A stretch of DNA of 34,414 nucleotides from Erysipelotrichia bacterium (lineage in GTDB: Bacteria; Bacillota_I; Bacilli_A; Erysipelotrichales; Erysipelotrichaceae), in the NCBI GenBank assembly GCA_009916335.1, contig SAAR01000005.1, positions 1-34,414 of the forward strand, given 5' to 3'. The notes beneath the pieces are model-generated. The model ran no database searches, was not told the origin of the DNA, and was given only the letters and a program-made list of their open reading frames with translations. The translations under genes and the position numbers were made by a program. This document shows positions 1 to 7,864 of this stretch, in pieces; within the stretch, counting starts at the first letter, position 1; every line of letters begins with the position of its first letter.

Positions 1-1
1 A

Positions 2-742
2 AATATGGTTAGCCAATATGTGCCAATGCTTAAAGCAGAAAAACAGATTGATTATGTGGTAGCAAATGGAGAAAATGCAGCTCATGGAAAAGGAATTACC
101 AAAAAAATCTATCATCAATTATTAAACAATGGTGTCGATTTGATTACTTTAGGAAATCATGCGTTTTCTAAAGATACGATTTTTAACTTTATTGATGAGG
201 CAAAGCAGATGCTTCGTCCGATGAATTTGTTGCCTTTAGCACATGGACAAGCTTATAAGATTGTAGAAATTAATGGCTTGCGTGTCTGCTTTGTAAATTT
301 GATGTGTAATGTATTTATGGTACAAGTAGAAGGTTCCCCTTTTGATTGTATGGAAGAAATTTTAGATGAAGTAGAGGCAGACATTTATTTCGTGGATTTG
401 CATGGAGAGGCAACGAGTGAAAAGATTGCATTCTCTTACTATTTTGAAAAATATGTGCAAGTGGTGGTTGGAACGCATACGCATGTACAAACAGCAGATG
501 AACGTATTGAAAATGGGAGTGCCTTTATCAGTGATGTGGGAATGTGTGGTGCTTATCGCAGTGTCATTGGTCGTGATATTGAAGAAGTTCTAACAAGGTT
601 TACAACGAACCAAAAAACAAGGTTTACGGTTGCTGAAGGAGAAGGAATCTTCTGTGCTGTAATGATTGATATTGATGAGCAGACAAAGCAAGCAACAAAG
701 ATTGAAAGAATACAAATAAGACCATCAAAAGAAGCTAATTGA
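2..742 (+). CDS. ymdB: YmdB-family metallophosphoesterase (5' end cut by window edge)
   Basis: Calcineurin-like phosphoesterase of the YmdB family; in Bacillus YmdB is a cytoplasmic 2',3'-cyclic nucleotide phosphodiesterase affecting biofilm and motility decisions. The reading frame is open to the window edge, and the usual N-terminal strand with the first metal-binding Asp is missing, so roughly 15-20 residues lie outside and the ATG at position 5 is internal. The remaining di-metal ligands are present: the Glu of NGENAAHGKG, the Asn-His of GNH, the His of DLHGEATSEK and both His of GTHTHVQTAD. The C-terminus is the normal one. A terminator hairpin overlaps the stop codon. The next gene is ComK-like; in Bacillus ymdB lies near recA, cinA and rny, so the neighbourhood may concern competence and DNA processing, which is inference. 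Confidence 0.93.
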   Translation, partial: NMVSQYVPMLKAEKQIDYVVANGENAAHGKGITKKIYHQLLNNGVDLITLGNHAFSKDTIFNFIDEAKQMLRPMNLLPLAHGQAYKIVEINGLRVCFVNLMCNVFMVQVEGSPFDCMEEILDEVEADIYFVDLHGEATSEKIAFSYYFEKYVQVVVGTHTHVQTADERIENGSAFISDVGMCGAYRSVIGRDIEEVLTRFTTNQKTRFTVAEGEGIFCAVMIDIDEQTKQATKIERIQIRPSKEAN

Positions 743-758
743 TAGCTTCTTTTCTTTT
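731..758 (+). terminator. Intrinsic terminator after ymdB
   Basis: A 7-bp stem GAAGCTA/TAGCTTC (731-737 with 743-749) encloses a 5-nt loop and is followed by TTTTCTTTT. A-T pairs extend the stem outward. The ymdB stop codon (740-742) sits inside the loop, so the gene ends within its own terminator. Confidence 0.85.
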
Positions 759-770
759 GTGAAAGACATA

Positions 771-784
771 AAAAAATATTTTTT
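771..784. promoter_or_regulatory. AT palindrome, possible ComK-type box
   Basis: AAAAAATATTTTTT is a perfect 14-bp palindrome 56 bp upstream of the ComK-like start. It contains AAAA-N5-TTTT (772-784), the form of the Bacillus ComK box. A second A4T4 tract lies at 805-812, and a weak promoter (TTTAGA at 794-799, TATATA at 817-822) follows. The region is very AT-rich, so a chance match is possible. Confidence 0.35.
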
Positions 785-839
785 AATCTTTTTTTTAGAT
801 ATTTAAAATTTTGGCATATATATAAGTAGAGGGCAATAG

Positions 840-1304
840 ATGAAACAAGAGAAATCAGAACTTCCTTTTATTGATGCGAAAAAAATTAATTATTTATTTT
901 ATGATGCACAAAGTAAGCAAACCAAAATTAAAATGTGTGATCAAACACAATTCATTTTCAATATGCGTATCAAAAAGGTATTAGAACTGCTTTGTTTACG
1001 TTATGGTAGTACGATGCAAGGAAGGATAGAATTTTTTGCCTATACTTTACATATCCATCAAAAAGTACCTTTGTTAGTAAGTGAACGTCATGAATTGTTG
1101 CTTTTTTCTCTTTATGGAATGCGTCATAAAGAAGCGATGTGGATTGCATATCATCAAGTGAAGAAGGTAAATAATCAAAAGAATTTAACAACTTTACTTC
1201 ATTTTAAGAATAATGAGATAATTCATGTTAAAATAAATTATCGAAGTATAAAGCGACAAATGCAACGTTGTAAACAGATGATTCAATGGTTGAATGCTTT
1301 ATAA
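840..1304 (+). CDS. comK: ComK-like competence transcription factor
   Basis: Probable ComK-family DNA-binding regulator, 154 aa against about 190 in Bacillus. By memory alignment to B. subtilis ComK it keeps the family skeleton in order: an F-x-x-N-M segment (residues about 38-42), Y-G-S followed by G-R, an H-Q-K-x-P-x-x-V segment, the L-L-L-F-S strand, W-I-x-x-H-x-V, an F-x-N-x segment, and a C-terminal helix with Q-M-x-R-C. The Bacillus C-terminal extension involved in MecA recognition is largely missing. In Bacillus ComK activates DNA-uptake genes and its own promoter. The start follows a modest GAGGG at 829-833. The stop is 14 nt before rmuC. No late competence genes are visible here. The match is by eye, so the family call is good but not certain. 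Confidence 0.72.
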   Translation: MKQEKSELPFIDAKKINYLFYDAQSKQTKIKMCDQTQFIFNMRIKKVLELLCLRYGSTMQGRIEFFAYTLHIHQKVPLLVSERHELLLFSLYGMRHKEAMWIAYHQVKKVNNQKNLTTLLHFKNNEIIHVKINYRSIKRQMQRCKQMIQWLNAL

Positions 1305-1318
1305 GAAAAGGAGTACAT

Positions 1319-2389
1319 ATGGAACAAGCTTTATTAATGATATTATTGTTTTTCATTATGATTATGATGATCTTTATGATTATTTTGATGAACAGACAAA
1401 ATAATAGAAAAAATCAAGAAGAAATGGATAAAATGAAATATCAAGTACGAGAGGATTTAATGACATTTCAAAGTAACTTGTTGACGATCTTACGAAGTGA
1501 TATTAATTTGTTAAATGAAAATACAAGTAATAAGATGTTAAAGATGGAGCATCATGTGAATGAACAGCTACATACGAATTTAACAACGACAAGTAAAGCA
1601 TTTCAAGAGGTGATGAAACAGGTTATCGTTATTAATCAAACACAAGACCAACTAAAATCTTTAAGTGGGGATATTGGCAGTTTACATCGTATACTGAATG
1701 ATAAAAAGACAAGAGGTATTTATGGTGAGATAGAATTGTATTCACTTTTAGAGAGTGCGTTTGGGGATAATAGGCAACGTTATGCAACACAATACCAATT
1801 AAGTAACCATTCTATTGTAGATGCGATGATTTTTGAAAGTGGTGCTTTAGGTAATATACCTATTGACTCTAAGTTTCCGTTAGAAAATTTTAATCGTTTG
1901 CAAGAACATGGGATAAGTGCTACACAAAGGAAAACCTTATTGAATGAATTTAGAAATGATGTTAAAAAACATATTCAAAGTATTGCTAGTAAGTATATCA
2001 TACCTAATGAAACAAGTGAGTTTGCTTATATGTTTATTCCGTCTGAAGCTATCTTTTCTTATATTAATGCTAATTTAATAGATGTTGTACACTATTCTTA
2101 TGAAAAAAAGGTGTACTTAGTTTCACCGACAACATTGATGGCTTATCTTACTGCGATAAAGGCAATGTATTTAAAGCAAAAGAAGAATGAAAAGATACAA
2201 GATATTCAAGAGGCATTAAATAAGTTATCTGTTGAATTTGAACGCTTTGTGAAACGTTATGAAAGTGTAGCAAATGATTATGAAAGAACCTATAAAGATA
2301 TGAAAGATGTGTTAATTAGTGCAAGAAAAATTGCGAATCGTTTTAAACAGATTGAAAGCGTTGAGTTAGATAGTAAAGATAAGGAATAA
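1319..2389 (+). CDS. rmuC: RmuC-family DNA recombination protein
   Basis: RmuC-type protein, 356 aa. The order is an N-terminal membrane helix (residues about 3-25, rich in M, I, L), a long coiled coil (about 30-140), then the PD-(D/E)XK nuclease-like core with G-I-Y-G-E-I-E-L near residue 137 and the I-D-S-K-F-P-L strand near 182, both hallmark RmuC motifs. RmuC limits DNA inversions at short repeats in E. coli; its biochemical activity is not established. I chose the ATG at 1319 because AAAGGAG (1307-1313) is correctly spaced; the earlier in-frame start at 1286 would overlap the upstream gene and add 11 uncharacteristic residues. It probably shares a transcript with the comK-like gene, 14 nt upstream. 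Confidence 0.9.
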   Translation: MEQALLMILLFFIMIMMIFMIILMNRQNNRKNQEEMDKMKYQVREDLMTFQSNLLTILRSDINLLNENTSNKMLKMEHHVNEQLHTNLTTTSKAFQEVMKQVIVINQTQDQLKSLSGDIGSLHRILNDKKTRGIYGEIELYSLLESAFGDNRQRYATQYQLSNHSIVDAMIFESGALGNIPIDSKFPLENFNRLQEHGISATQRKTLLNEFRNDVKKHIQSIASKYIIPNETSEFAYMFIPSEAIFSYINANLIDVVHYSYEKKVYLVSPTTLMAYLTAIKAMYLKQKKNEKIQDIQEALNKLSVEFERFVKRYESVANDYERTYKDMKDVLISARKIANRFKQIESVELDSKDKE

Positions 2390-2395
2390 ATACAG

Positions 2396-2428
2396 AAACC
2401 TTCTACATATACTTCAAATAGGAGGTTT
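2396..2428 (+). promoter_or_regulatory. Hairpin sequestering a Shine-Dalgarno site
   Basis: AAACCTTCT (2396-2404) can pair with AGGAGGTTT (2420-2428), 9 bp with one G-U pair and a 15-nt loop. The 3' arm contains the whole ribosome binding site (AGGAGG, 2420-2425) of the next gene. There is no U-tract, so it is not a terminator. Folded, it would hide the start from ribosomes unless opened. Confidence 0.55.
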
Positions 2429-2432
2429 GAAT

Positions 2433-2903
2433 ATGTCCATTTTTTATTGTCGCTTGGCGAGTGAAAAAACAAAACGCATGTATCAGTTTTTAAAGAAAGA
2501 ATGGTGGTGGGATCAACAAGGCGAACTGTATTCACATACAGTGAAGTGGAAAGAAAAGAGCTATACTTTTTGTTTTAAAGGGACACTGATTCAACAAGAA
2601 AAAGGAAATGCATTATTATGTAATCATCATATACAAGTGAAGAATGATAATGAGTATTTAATTGCCCTTTATCGCTTACTTAACAATGATGTAAAAAGTT
2701 ATATTAGTGAGGATTCTTTTTTATTGCTTGATGATGGAGTATCTGTCTTTATATATAGTGGTATTCCTTTGTATTATGCACGTAAAAGGAAAGGGGAAAT
2801 CTATATTAGTAGCGATAAGTCCTATTTGGAAAAAAACAATATCTTTGCGTTAGAACGCCAAAAAGCTTTGTATTTTTTTAATAATAATCTTAAAACTTTA
2901 TAA
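2433..2903 (+). CDS. Hypothetical protein, 156 aa
   Basis: I do not recognise this protein. It is a soluble-looking, aromatic-rich protein with no signal peptide or membrane helix; notable pieces are a Trp cluster (E-W-W-W-D) near residue 27, a stretch ending in D-D-G-V-S-V-F-I-Y near 110, and a basic R-K-R-K-G motif near 123. The ATG at 2433 has AGGAGG 7 nt upstream; a TTG at 2427 would be only 1 nt from that site and is unlikely. It follows rmuC by 43 bp without an intervening terminator or obvious promoter, so it is probably co-transcribed, with translation perhaps limited by the hairpin over its ribosome binding site. A terminator follows directly. Confidence 0.75.
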   Translation: MSIFYCRLASEKTKRMYQFLKKEWWWDQQGELYSHTVKWKEKSYTFCFKGTLIQQEKGNALLCNHHIQVKNDNEYLIALYRLLNNDVKSYISEDSFLLLDDGVSVFIYSGIPLYYARKRKGEIYISSDKSYLEKNNIFALERQKALYFFNNNLKTL

Positions 2904-2912
2904 GCTAAAACT

Positions 2913-2944
2913 CTTGTTGTGAAAGAAAAAGCAACAAGTTTTTT
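2913..2944 (+). terminator. Intrinsic terminator closing the comK-rmuC unit
   Basis: CTTGTTG (2913-2919) pairs with CAACAAG (2932-2938) around a 12-nt A-rich loop, followed by TTTTTT. It begins 10 nt after the stop of the preceding gene. Confidence 0.8.
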
Positions 2945-2964
2945 ATATTTTAGTGGCAGAAAAT

Positions 2965-2994
2965 CCATAAGTCTTTAGCTTATGGGTAGTTCAC
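2965..2994 (+). other. Orphan hairpin, possible IS200/IS605 right-end relic
   Basis: CCATAAG (2965-2971) and CTTATGG (2979-2985) form a perfect 7-bp hairpin with a 7-nt loop, followed by GTAGTTCAC. There is no U-tract, so it is not a terminator. From memory, a short hairpin followed by TTATGGGTAGTTCAC resembles the right end, and the omega-RNA scaffold end, of tnpB-carrying IS200/IS605 elements in Firmicutes. No tnpA or tnpB is near. The short palindrome TCAC-N5-GTGA follows at 2991-3003. Confidence 0.3.
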
Positions 2995-3028
2995 AATATG
3001 TGATTTCATGTGTGTTTTTATCAAAGTA

Positions 3029-3057
3029 TTGACTTATTAGTGCAGGTAGAGTATGAT
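3029..3057 (+). promoter_or_regulatory. Promoter of the marR-ABC operon
   Basis: TTGACT (3029-3034) and TATGAT (3052-3057) are separated by exactly 17 nt, a near-consensus vegetative sigma-A promoter. The predicted transcript start is near 3064. Confidence 0.8.
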
Positions 3058-3074
3058 TGGTTAATCAAGTTAAT

Positions 3075-3091
3075 AGTTAAGTTACTTAACT
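3075..3091. promoter_or_regulatory. Likely MarR operator
   Basis: AGTTAAGTTACTTAACT is a perfect inverted repeat (7-bp arms, 3-nt spacer). It lies about 11 nt after the predicted transcript start and just before the marR ribosome binding site. Size, symmetry and position fit a MarR-dimer site that blocks transcription of its own operon. Confidence 0.72.
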
Positions 3092-3109
3092 GTTTGTAAA
3101 GGAGGATTT

Positions 3110-3556
3110 ATGGACGCGAAAAAGCTAGCAATACAGCTAAGAGAGATGATGTATTTTTTTGGTAAAAACCAAGTATTAAAGCCAAAGCGAGTACCTTGCA
3201 TTAAACATCACGATATGATGTTTTTAACAGCAATTGCTAGGTTGGAAAAGCAGCAAGATGGATTTGTCAAAATGAGTGATATTTCTAACTTCTTTAAGAT
3301 TAGCCCACCAGCAACTTCACAGGCAATCCGTAAGTTTGAAAAAGCGAATTATGTAGAACGAGTTCGTTTAGATCACGATCGCCGTAGTGTGTATATTACT
3401 TTGACAAGTAAAGTGAAACAGGAGATGGCAGAAGCAGAAGCACAACTTAATGAAAATTTGGTTTCTTTAATTCATTATCTTGGTGAAGAAGATGCCAAAG
3501 AATTAATTAGAATTATGCAAAAAGCAAGTCATTTTCGTGTCCATGAAGAAAAATAA
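3110..3556 (+). CDS. MarR-family transcriptional repressor
   Basis: Winged-helix regulator of 148 aa, typical MarR length. The DNA-binding core is clear: M-S-D-I-S-N-F-F followed by the recognition helix around S-P-P-A-T-S-Q-A-I (residues about 65-75), then E-R-V-R-L-D-H-D-R-R-S-V-Y-I, the wing with the conserved D-x-R motif. N- and C-terminal helices would form the dimer interface. AAAGGAGG (3098-3105) precedes the ATG. The stop is 14 nt before the first ABC half-transporter, so the three genes form one operon; regulators so placed usually repress the adjacent exporter until a toxic ligand binds. The ligand cannot be told from sequence. A perfect inverted repeat between promoter and start is the probable autoregulatory site. 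Confidence 0.92.
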   Translation: MDAKKLAIQLREMMYFFGKNQVLKPKRVPCIKHHDMMFLTAIARLEKQQDGFVKMSDISNFFKISPPATSQAIRKFEKANYVERVRLDHDRRSVYITLTSKVKQEMAEAEAQLNENLVSLIHYLGEEDAKELIRIMQKASHFRVHEEK

Positions 3557-3570
3557 AGGAAGGAGTATCT

Positions 3571-5823
3571 ATGCTTAGACTTACTAAATATTTAAAGAAA
3601 TTTTGGTTTGCTTTAATTTGTGTGATTGCTTTGTTGTATGGACAAGCACAATGTGAATTAGCATTACCAGATTATATGTCAGATATTGTTTCTATCGGTG
3701 TCCAATCGAGTGGAATTGAAAATAGCGTTCCACAACTTGTAAGTAAAGAAACATATGAACATTTGCAAATTTTTATGAATGATGAAGAAAGAAATACATT
3801 GGCTACACATTATCGCTTTGTGAATAATGTGGCAAATAAAGATGAATTACCTTATGAAATCAGTGATAAAACGCTTAAAAAAGGTGTATATGTGATTAAA
3901 GAGCAAGCTTCTTTAACAAATCAAACGTTAAAGGAGGCAATGGTAGAGCCGCTTATGTTAGTTTCTGGAATTAACGCTTCCATTAATGGAAAATCAAATG
4001 CAGTTATAAGTAAAGATGATGATTCCTTTAGTGAGATGATGGAAAATATACCTGCTGGTATGGACATTTTTAGTGCGATGTCTTTAATGCCACAAAATAA
4101 CATTGACAAAATGCGTACCAATGTACACAAACAAATGAGTGTATTAGGAGAAAGCAGTGTGGATTTAGCTGGTGCCTCTATGGTAAAAGTAGAATATGAT
4201 ACACTCGGTGTCGATACCTCTGCGATTCAAATTAATTACATTTGGCGTATTGGGTTACAGATGTTAAGTATTTCTTTTGCTGGTGTTTTATGTGCCATCA
4301 TCGTTGGTTATTTCTCCAGTCGTATTGCTGCTGGTGTTTCAAGAAGTTTGCGTAAAGATACTTTCAACAAGGTTGAATCTTTTTCCAACAGTGAATTTAA
4401 TAAATTCTCAACGGCTTCTTTAATCACTAGAACAACCAATGATATTCAACAAATTCAAATGGCTTTAACAATGATGCTTCGTTTTATGATTTACTCACCA
4501 ATTATGGGGATAGGGGCAATTATTCGTGTGCTTGATTCTGATGGCAGTATGATTTGGATTATTGCGGCAACTGTTATCTTGATCATGATTATTATTAGTA
4601 CCTTAATGGCGGTTGTTGGTCCTAAATTTAAAGCGATGCAAAAATTAGTTGACCGTTTAAATTTAGTAATGCGTGAACAGTTAAGTGGTATGTTAGTCAT
4701 TCGTGCCTTCCATAATGAAGAAGAAGAAAGCAAGAAGTTTGAAATAGCAAATCAGGATATGAGTAAAACCCAAGTGTTTACATGGCGTTCTATGTCTTTA
4801 ATGATGCCTACGATTATGTTTATCATGAACTGTGTATCATTGCTTATTATTTGGGTTGGTTCTCATCAAGTTGATTTAGGAACGATGCAAGTAGGGGATA
4901 TGATGGCATACATGCAATATGCAATGCAGATTATCATGTCTTTCATGTTTATTGCAATGATTGCCATATTTATTCCTAGAGCTTCAGAATCAGCAAGACG
5001 TGTTTTTGAAGTAATGGATACACCGTTGTCAATTTGTGATCCTAGCGTTTCAAAACAGCCACTACAAAAAGGAACAGTAAGATTTAATAATGTAAGTTTT
5101 GCCTATCCAAATGCAGAGGAAGAAGTATTAAAAGGCATTGATTTTGTGGCTAACCCTGGGGAAACAACTGCTTTTATCGGTAGTACAGGTAGTGGAAAAA
5201 GTACGATTATCAATTTAGTTCCTCGTTTCTTTGATGTAAGTAGTGGAAGTGTGGAAGTAGATGGTGTTGATGTTAGAGAAATGAGTCAGCACGATTTGCG
5301 TGATAAAATTGGTTTAGTGCCACAAAAAGGACAGTTATTTGCAGGAACGATTGCTTCTAATATTAAATATAGTGATGAAACAATGAGTGATGAGCAAATG
5401 AAAGAAGCTGCACGTATTGCTCAGGCTAGTGAATTTATTGAAAGTAAGCCAGAAGGGTATGATACAGAAATTGCACAAGGTGGAGGAAATGTATCAGGTG
5501 GTCAAAAACAGCGTATTTCCATTGCAAGAGCGATTGCGAAACAACCTGAAATCTTTATCTTTGATGATAGTTTTAGTGCGTTAGATTTTAAAACCGATGC
5601 AAAACTGCGTGAAGCATTAAATGAATTATGTGCAAAAACAAGAAGTACCATGTTAATTGTTGTACAACGAGTATCCTCTATTATGCATGCAGATCAGATT
5701 GTTGTTTTAGAGGAAGGTAGAATGGTAGGAAAAGGAACACATAAAGAATTGATGAAAAATTGTCCTGTTTACCAAGAAATTGCCTATTCACAATTAAGTA
5801 AGGAGGAGCTTGAAAATGAGTAA
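3571..5823 (+). CDS. ABC exporter half-transporter A (degenerate ATP site)
   Basis: Membrane-spanning plus ATPase half-transporter, 750 aa, longer than the usual 570-600 because about 180 residues of mostly polar sequence (about 35-215) lie between the first and second membrane helices, probably outside the cell. The nucleotide-binding domain has Walker A G-S-T-G-S-G-K-S-T (537-545) and an intact signature V-S-G-G-Q (641-645). However, the catalytic Glu after Walker B is Asp (D665-D666) and the switch His is Gln (Q699). Those losses mark the non-hydrolysing half of a heterodimeric exporter of the BmrCD/LmrCD/EfrCD type. The ATG follows GGAAGGAG. It overlaps the partner gene by 8 nt. A drug-efflux role is inferred from the family and the MarR neighbour. 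Confidence 0.9.
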   Translation: MLRLTKYLKKFWFALICVIALLYGQAQCELALPDYMSDIVSIGVQSSGIENSVPQLVSKETYEHLQIFMNDEERNTLATHYRFVNNVANKDELPYEISDKTLKKGVYVIKEQASLTNQTLKEAMVEPLMLVSGINASINGKSNAVISKDDDSFSEMMENIPAGMDIFSAMSLMPQNNIDKMRTNVHKQMSVLGESSVDLAGASMVKVEYDTLGVDTSAIQINYIWRIGLQMLSISFAGVLCAIIVGYFSSRIAAGVSRSLRKDTFNKVESFSNSEFNKFSTASLITRTTNDIQQIQMALTMMLRFMIYSPIMGIGAIIRVLDSDGSMIWIIAATVILIMIIISTLMAVVGPKFKAMQKLVDRLNLVMREQLSGMLVIRAFHNEEEESKKFEIANQDMSKTQVFTWRSMSLMMPTIMFIMNCVSLLIIWVGSHQVDLGTMQVGDMMAYMQYAMQIIMSFMFIAMIAIFIPRASESARRVFEVMDTPLSICDPSVSKQPLQKGTVRFNNVSFAYPNAEEEVLKGIDFVANPGETTAFIGSTGSGKSTIINLVPRFFDVSSGSVEVDGVDVREMSQHDLRDKIGLVPQKGQLFAGTIASNIKYSDETMSDEQMKEAARIAQASEFIESKPEGYDTEIAQGGGNVSGGQKQRISIARAIAKQPEIFIFDDSFSALDFKTDAKLREALNELCAKTRSTMLIVVQRVSSIMHADQIVVLEEGRMVGKGTHKELMKNCPVYQEIAYSQLSKEELENE

Positions 5824-7726
5824 TACACAAGTAAGAAAAGCTCCAAGAGGCCCAATGGGAGCACATGGTCCAATGGGTAGTGGACGTCCTGGAGAGAAAG
5901 CAAAAGACTTTAAAGGTACAATGCGACAATTGTTGAAATATTTAGGCCGTTATCAGTGGTTATTATTCATTGCGATAATCTTTGCTATTGGTAGTACGAT
6001 TATTGTCATTATAGGACCAGATATCTTAGGTGATGCCACAACACTATTGGCGAATGGATTAAGTGCCAAAGCAATGGGAAGTGGTAGTATCGACTTTGAT
6101 GGAATCTTTGATATTATTATTCAATTAGTAGGTTTATATATCTTTTCCATGGTTTGTGGTTATGTGCAAGGTTTCATTATGGCAACCATTGCCCAGAAAA
6201 CTTCTTATAATTTACGAAAAGAATTATCAGAAAAAATTAATCACTTACCATTAAGTTATTTTGATAAAACAAGTCAAGGTGATGTTTTAAGTAGAGTAAC
6301 CAACGATATTGATACGATTGGTATGAGTTTAAACCAAAGTTTAGCACAAGTGATTTCATCAATTGTGCAAGTATTAGGAATCGCCTTTATGATGATTAAA
6401 ATTTCATGGATTATGTCATTAGTGGCATTCTGTGTATTACCTGTTTCAGGTATATTGATCATGCTTGTTACAAAACGCTCGCAAAAATATTTCGTTGCAC
6501 AACAACGCTCACTAGGTTTAGTTAATGGGCATGTGGAAGAAATGTATGGTGGACATACGATTGTGAAAGCATTCAACGGTGAAAAAGATTCTTTAGCACA
6601 GTTTAATGAATACAATGATCAGTTATATAACTCAGCTTGGAAATCACAATTTTTATCAGGATTGATGCAACCAATTACTCAATTTATCGGTAATATAGGT
6701 TATGTATTTGTTGTTTTAGTTGGTGGTATTTTAGCGACACATTCACAAATTACAATCTTTGGGATTGTATTAACAGGGGTAAGTGTAACGATTGGTAATA
6801 TTCAATCCTTTATACAATATGTTAGAATGTTCAATCAACCGATTGCACAAGCCGCTCAAATTATGAATATGATGCAAAGTACAGCAGCGGCAGGTGAGCG
6901 AGTATTTGCATTCTTGAATGAAGCAGATGAAACAAAAGAAAGTGAACAGCCAATTGAAATTTATGATGATAAAGGGCATGTTGTTGTCGATGGTAGTGTT
7001 GCGTTTGAAGATGTGCGTTTTGGATATACAGCAGATAAGATTGTCATTAAGCACTTTAGTATGTTTATTAAAGATGGACAAAAAGTAGCCATTGTGGGAC
7101 CTACTGGTGCAGGAAAAACAACCATTGTAAAATTGTTAATGCGTTTTTATGAATTAAATAGTGGAACGATTTATGTGGGTGGACATGACATCAAAGAATA
7201 TCGCCGAGAGGATTTAAGAAGTTTATTTGGTATGGTATTGCAAGATGCATGGTTATTCAATGGGAGTGTGATGGATAACTTACGCTATTCTAAATTAGAT
7301 GCCAGTGATGAAGAGGTATACGCTGCCACAAAAGCAGCCCATGTGGATCATTTTATTAAGACGTTGGAGCATGGTTATGAAACGATGTTGAATGAAGAAA
7401 CAAGCAACATTTCACAAGGACAAAAACAGTTGTTGACGATTGCTCGTGCTTTCTTAGCGGATCCTAAAGTATTAATTTTAGATGAGGCGACAAGTAATGT
7501 AGATACAAGAACAGAAGTATTGATTCAAGAAGGTATGGAAAAATTGATGAAAGGAAGAACTTCTTTCATTATTGCCCATCGTTTATCAACAATTCGTAAC
7601 GCTGATATTATCTTAGTTATGAATGAAGGAGATATTGTCGAAGTGGGAGATCATGAAGAACTGTTAGCTCGTAATGGTTTCTATGCAAACTTATACAATT
7701 CACAATTCTCACAGGAAGAAGAGTAA
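5816..7726 (+). CDS. ABC exporter half-transporter B (catalytic partner)
   Basis: Second half of the heterodimeric ABC exporter, 636 aa. A Gly/Pro/Met-rich cytoplasmic N-terminus (about residues 5-30, with two G-P-M-G motifs) precedes six membrane helices (about 45-330) and the ATPase domain. Walker A is G-P-T-G-A-G-K-T-T (428-436), Walker B ends in D556-E557 with the catalytic Glu present, and the switch His is H588. The signature is degenerate: I-S-Q-G-Q (532-536) instead of L-S-G-G-Q. It therefore supplies the catalytic Glu and His, while half A supplies the good signature. I chose ATG 5816 because GGAGGAG (5802-5808) is 7 nt away; a TTG at 5810 is too close. It ends the marR operon at a strong terminator. 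Confidence 0.92.
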   Translation: MSNTQVRKAPRGPMGAHGPMGSGRPGEKAKDFKGTMRQLLKYLGRYQWLLFIAIIFAIGSTIIVIIGPDILGDATTLLANGLSAKAMGSGSIDFDGIFDIIIQLVGLYIFSMVCGYVQGFIMATIAQKTSYNLRKELSEKINHLPLSYFDKTSQGDVLSRVTNDIDTIGMSLNQSLAQVISSIVQVLGIAFMMIKISWIMSLVAFCVLPVSGILIMLVTKRSQKYFVAQQRSLGLVNGHVEEMYGGHTIVKAFNGEKDSLAQFNEYNDQLYNSAWKSQFLSGLMQPITQFIGNIGYVFVVLVGGILATHSQITIFGIVLTGVSVTIGNIQSFIQYVRMFNQPIAQAAQIMNMMQSTAAAGERVFAFLNEADETKESEQPIEIYDDKGHVVVDGSVAFEDVRFGYTADKIVIKHFSMFIKDGQKVAIVGPTGAGKTTIVKLLMRFYELNSGTIYVGGHDIKEYRREDLRSLFGMVLQDAWLFNGSVMDNLRYSKLDASDEEVYAATKAAHVDHFIKTLEHGYETMLNEETSNISQGQKQLLTIARAFLADPKVLILDEATSNVDTRTEVLIQEGMEKLMKGRTSFIIAHRLSTIRNADIILVMNEGDIVEVGDHEELLARNGFYANLYNSQFSQEEE

Positions 7727-7762
7727 GCAATAAAGAGGCGAAAAATGCCTCTTTATTGCTTT
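7727..7762 (+). terminator. Strong terminator after the ABC operon
   Basis: A perfect 13-bp stem GCAATAAAGAGGC (7727-7739) with its complement (7747-7759) and a 7-nt loop, starting directly after the stop codon. The T-run after it is short (TTT), but the stem is the strongest type in this part of the window. Confidence 0.85.
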
Positions 7763-7864
7763 AAAAAGGACATGTTAAGAAAATTTGCGTAAAAAGTAAG
7801 TAGATTTGCTAGCTATTTAGTTGTTTGTTGTCTATAATTTGAAGCAAGATGAAGGAGTGAAAAG

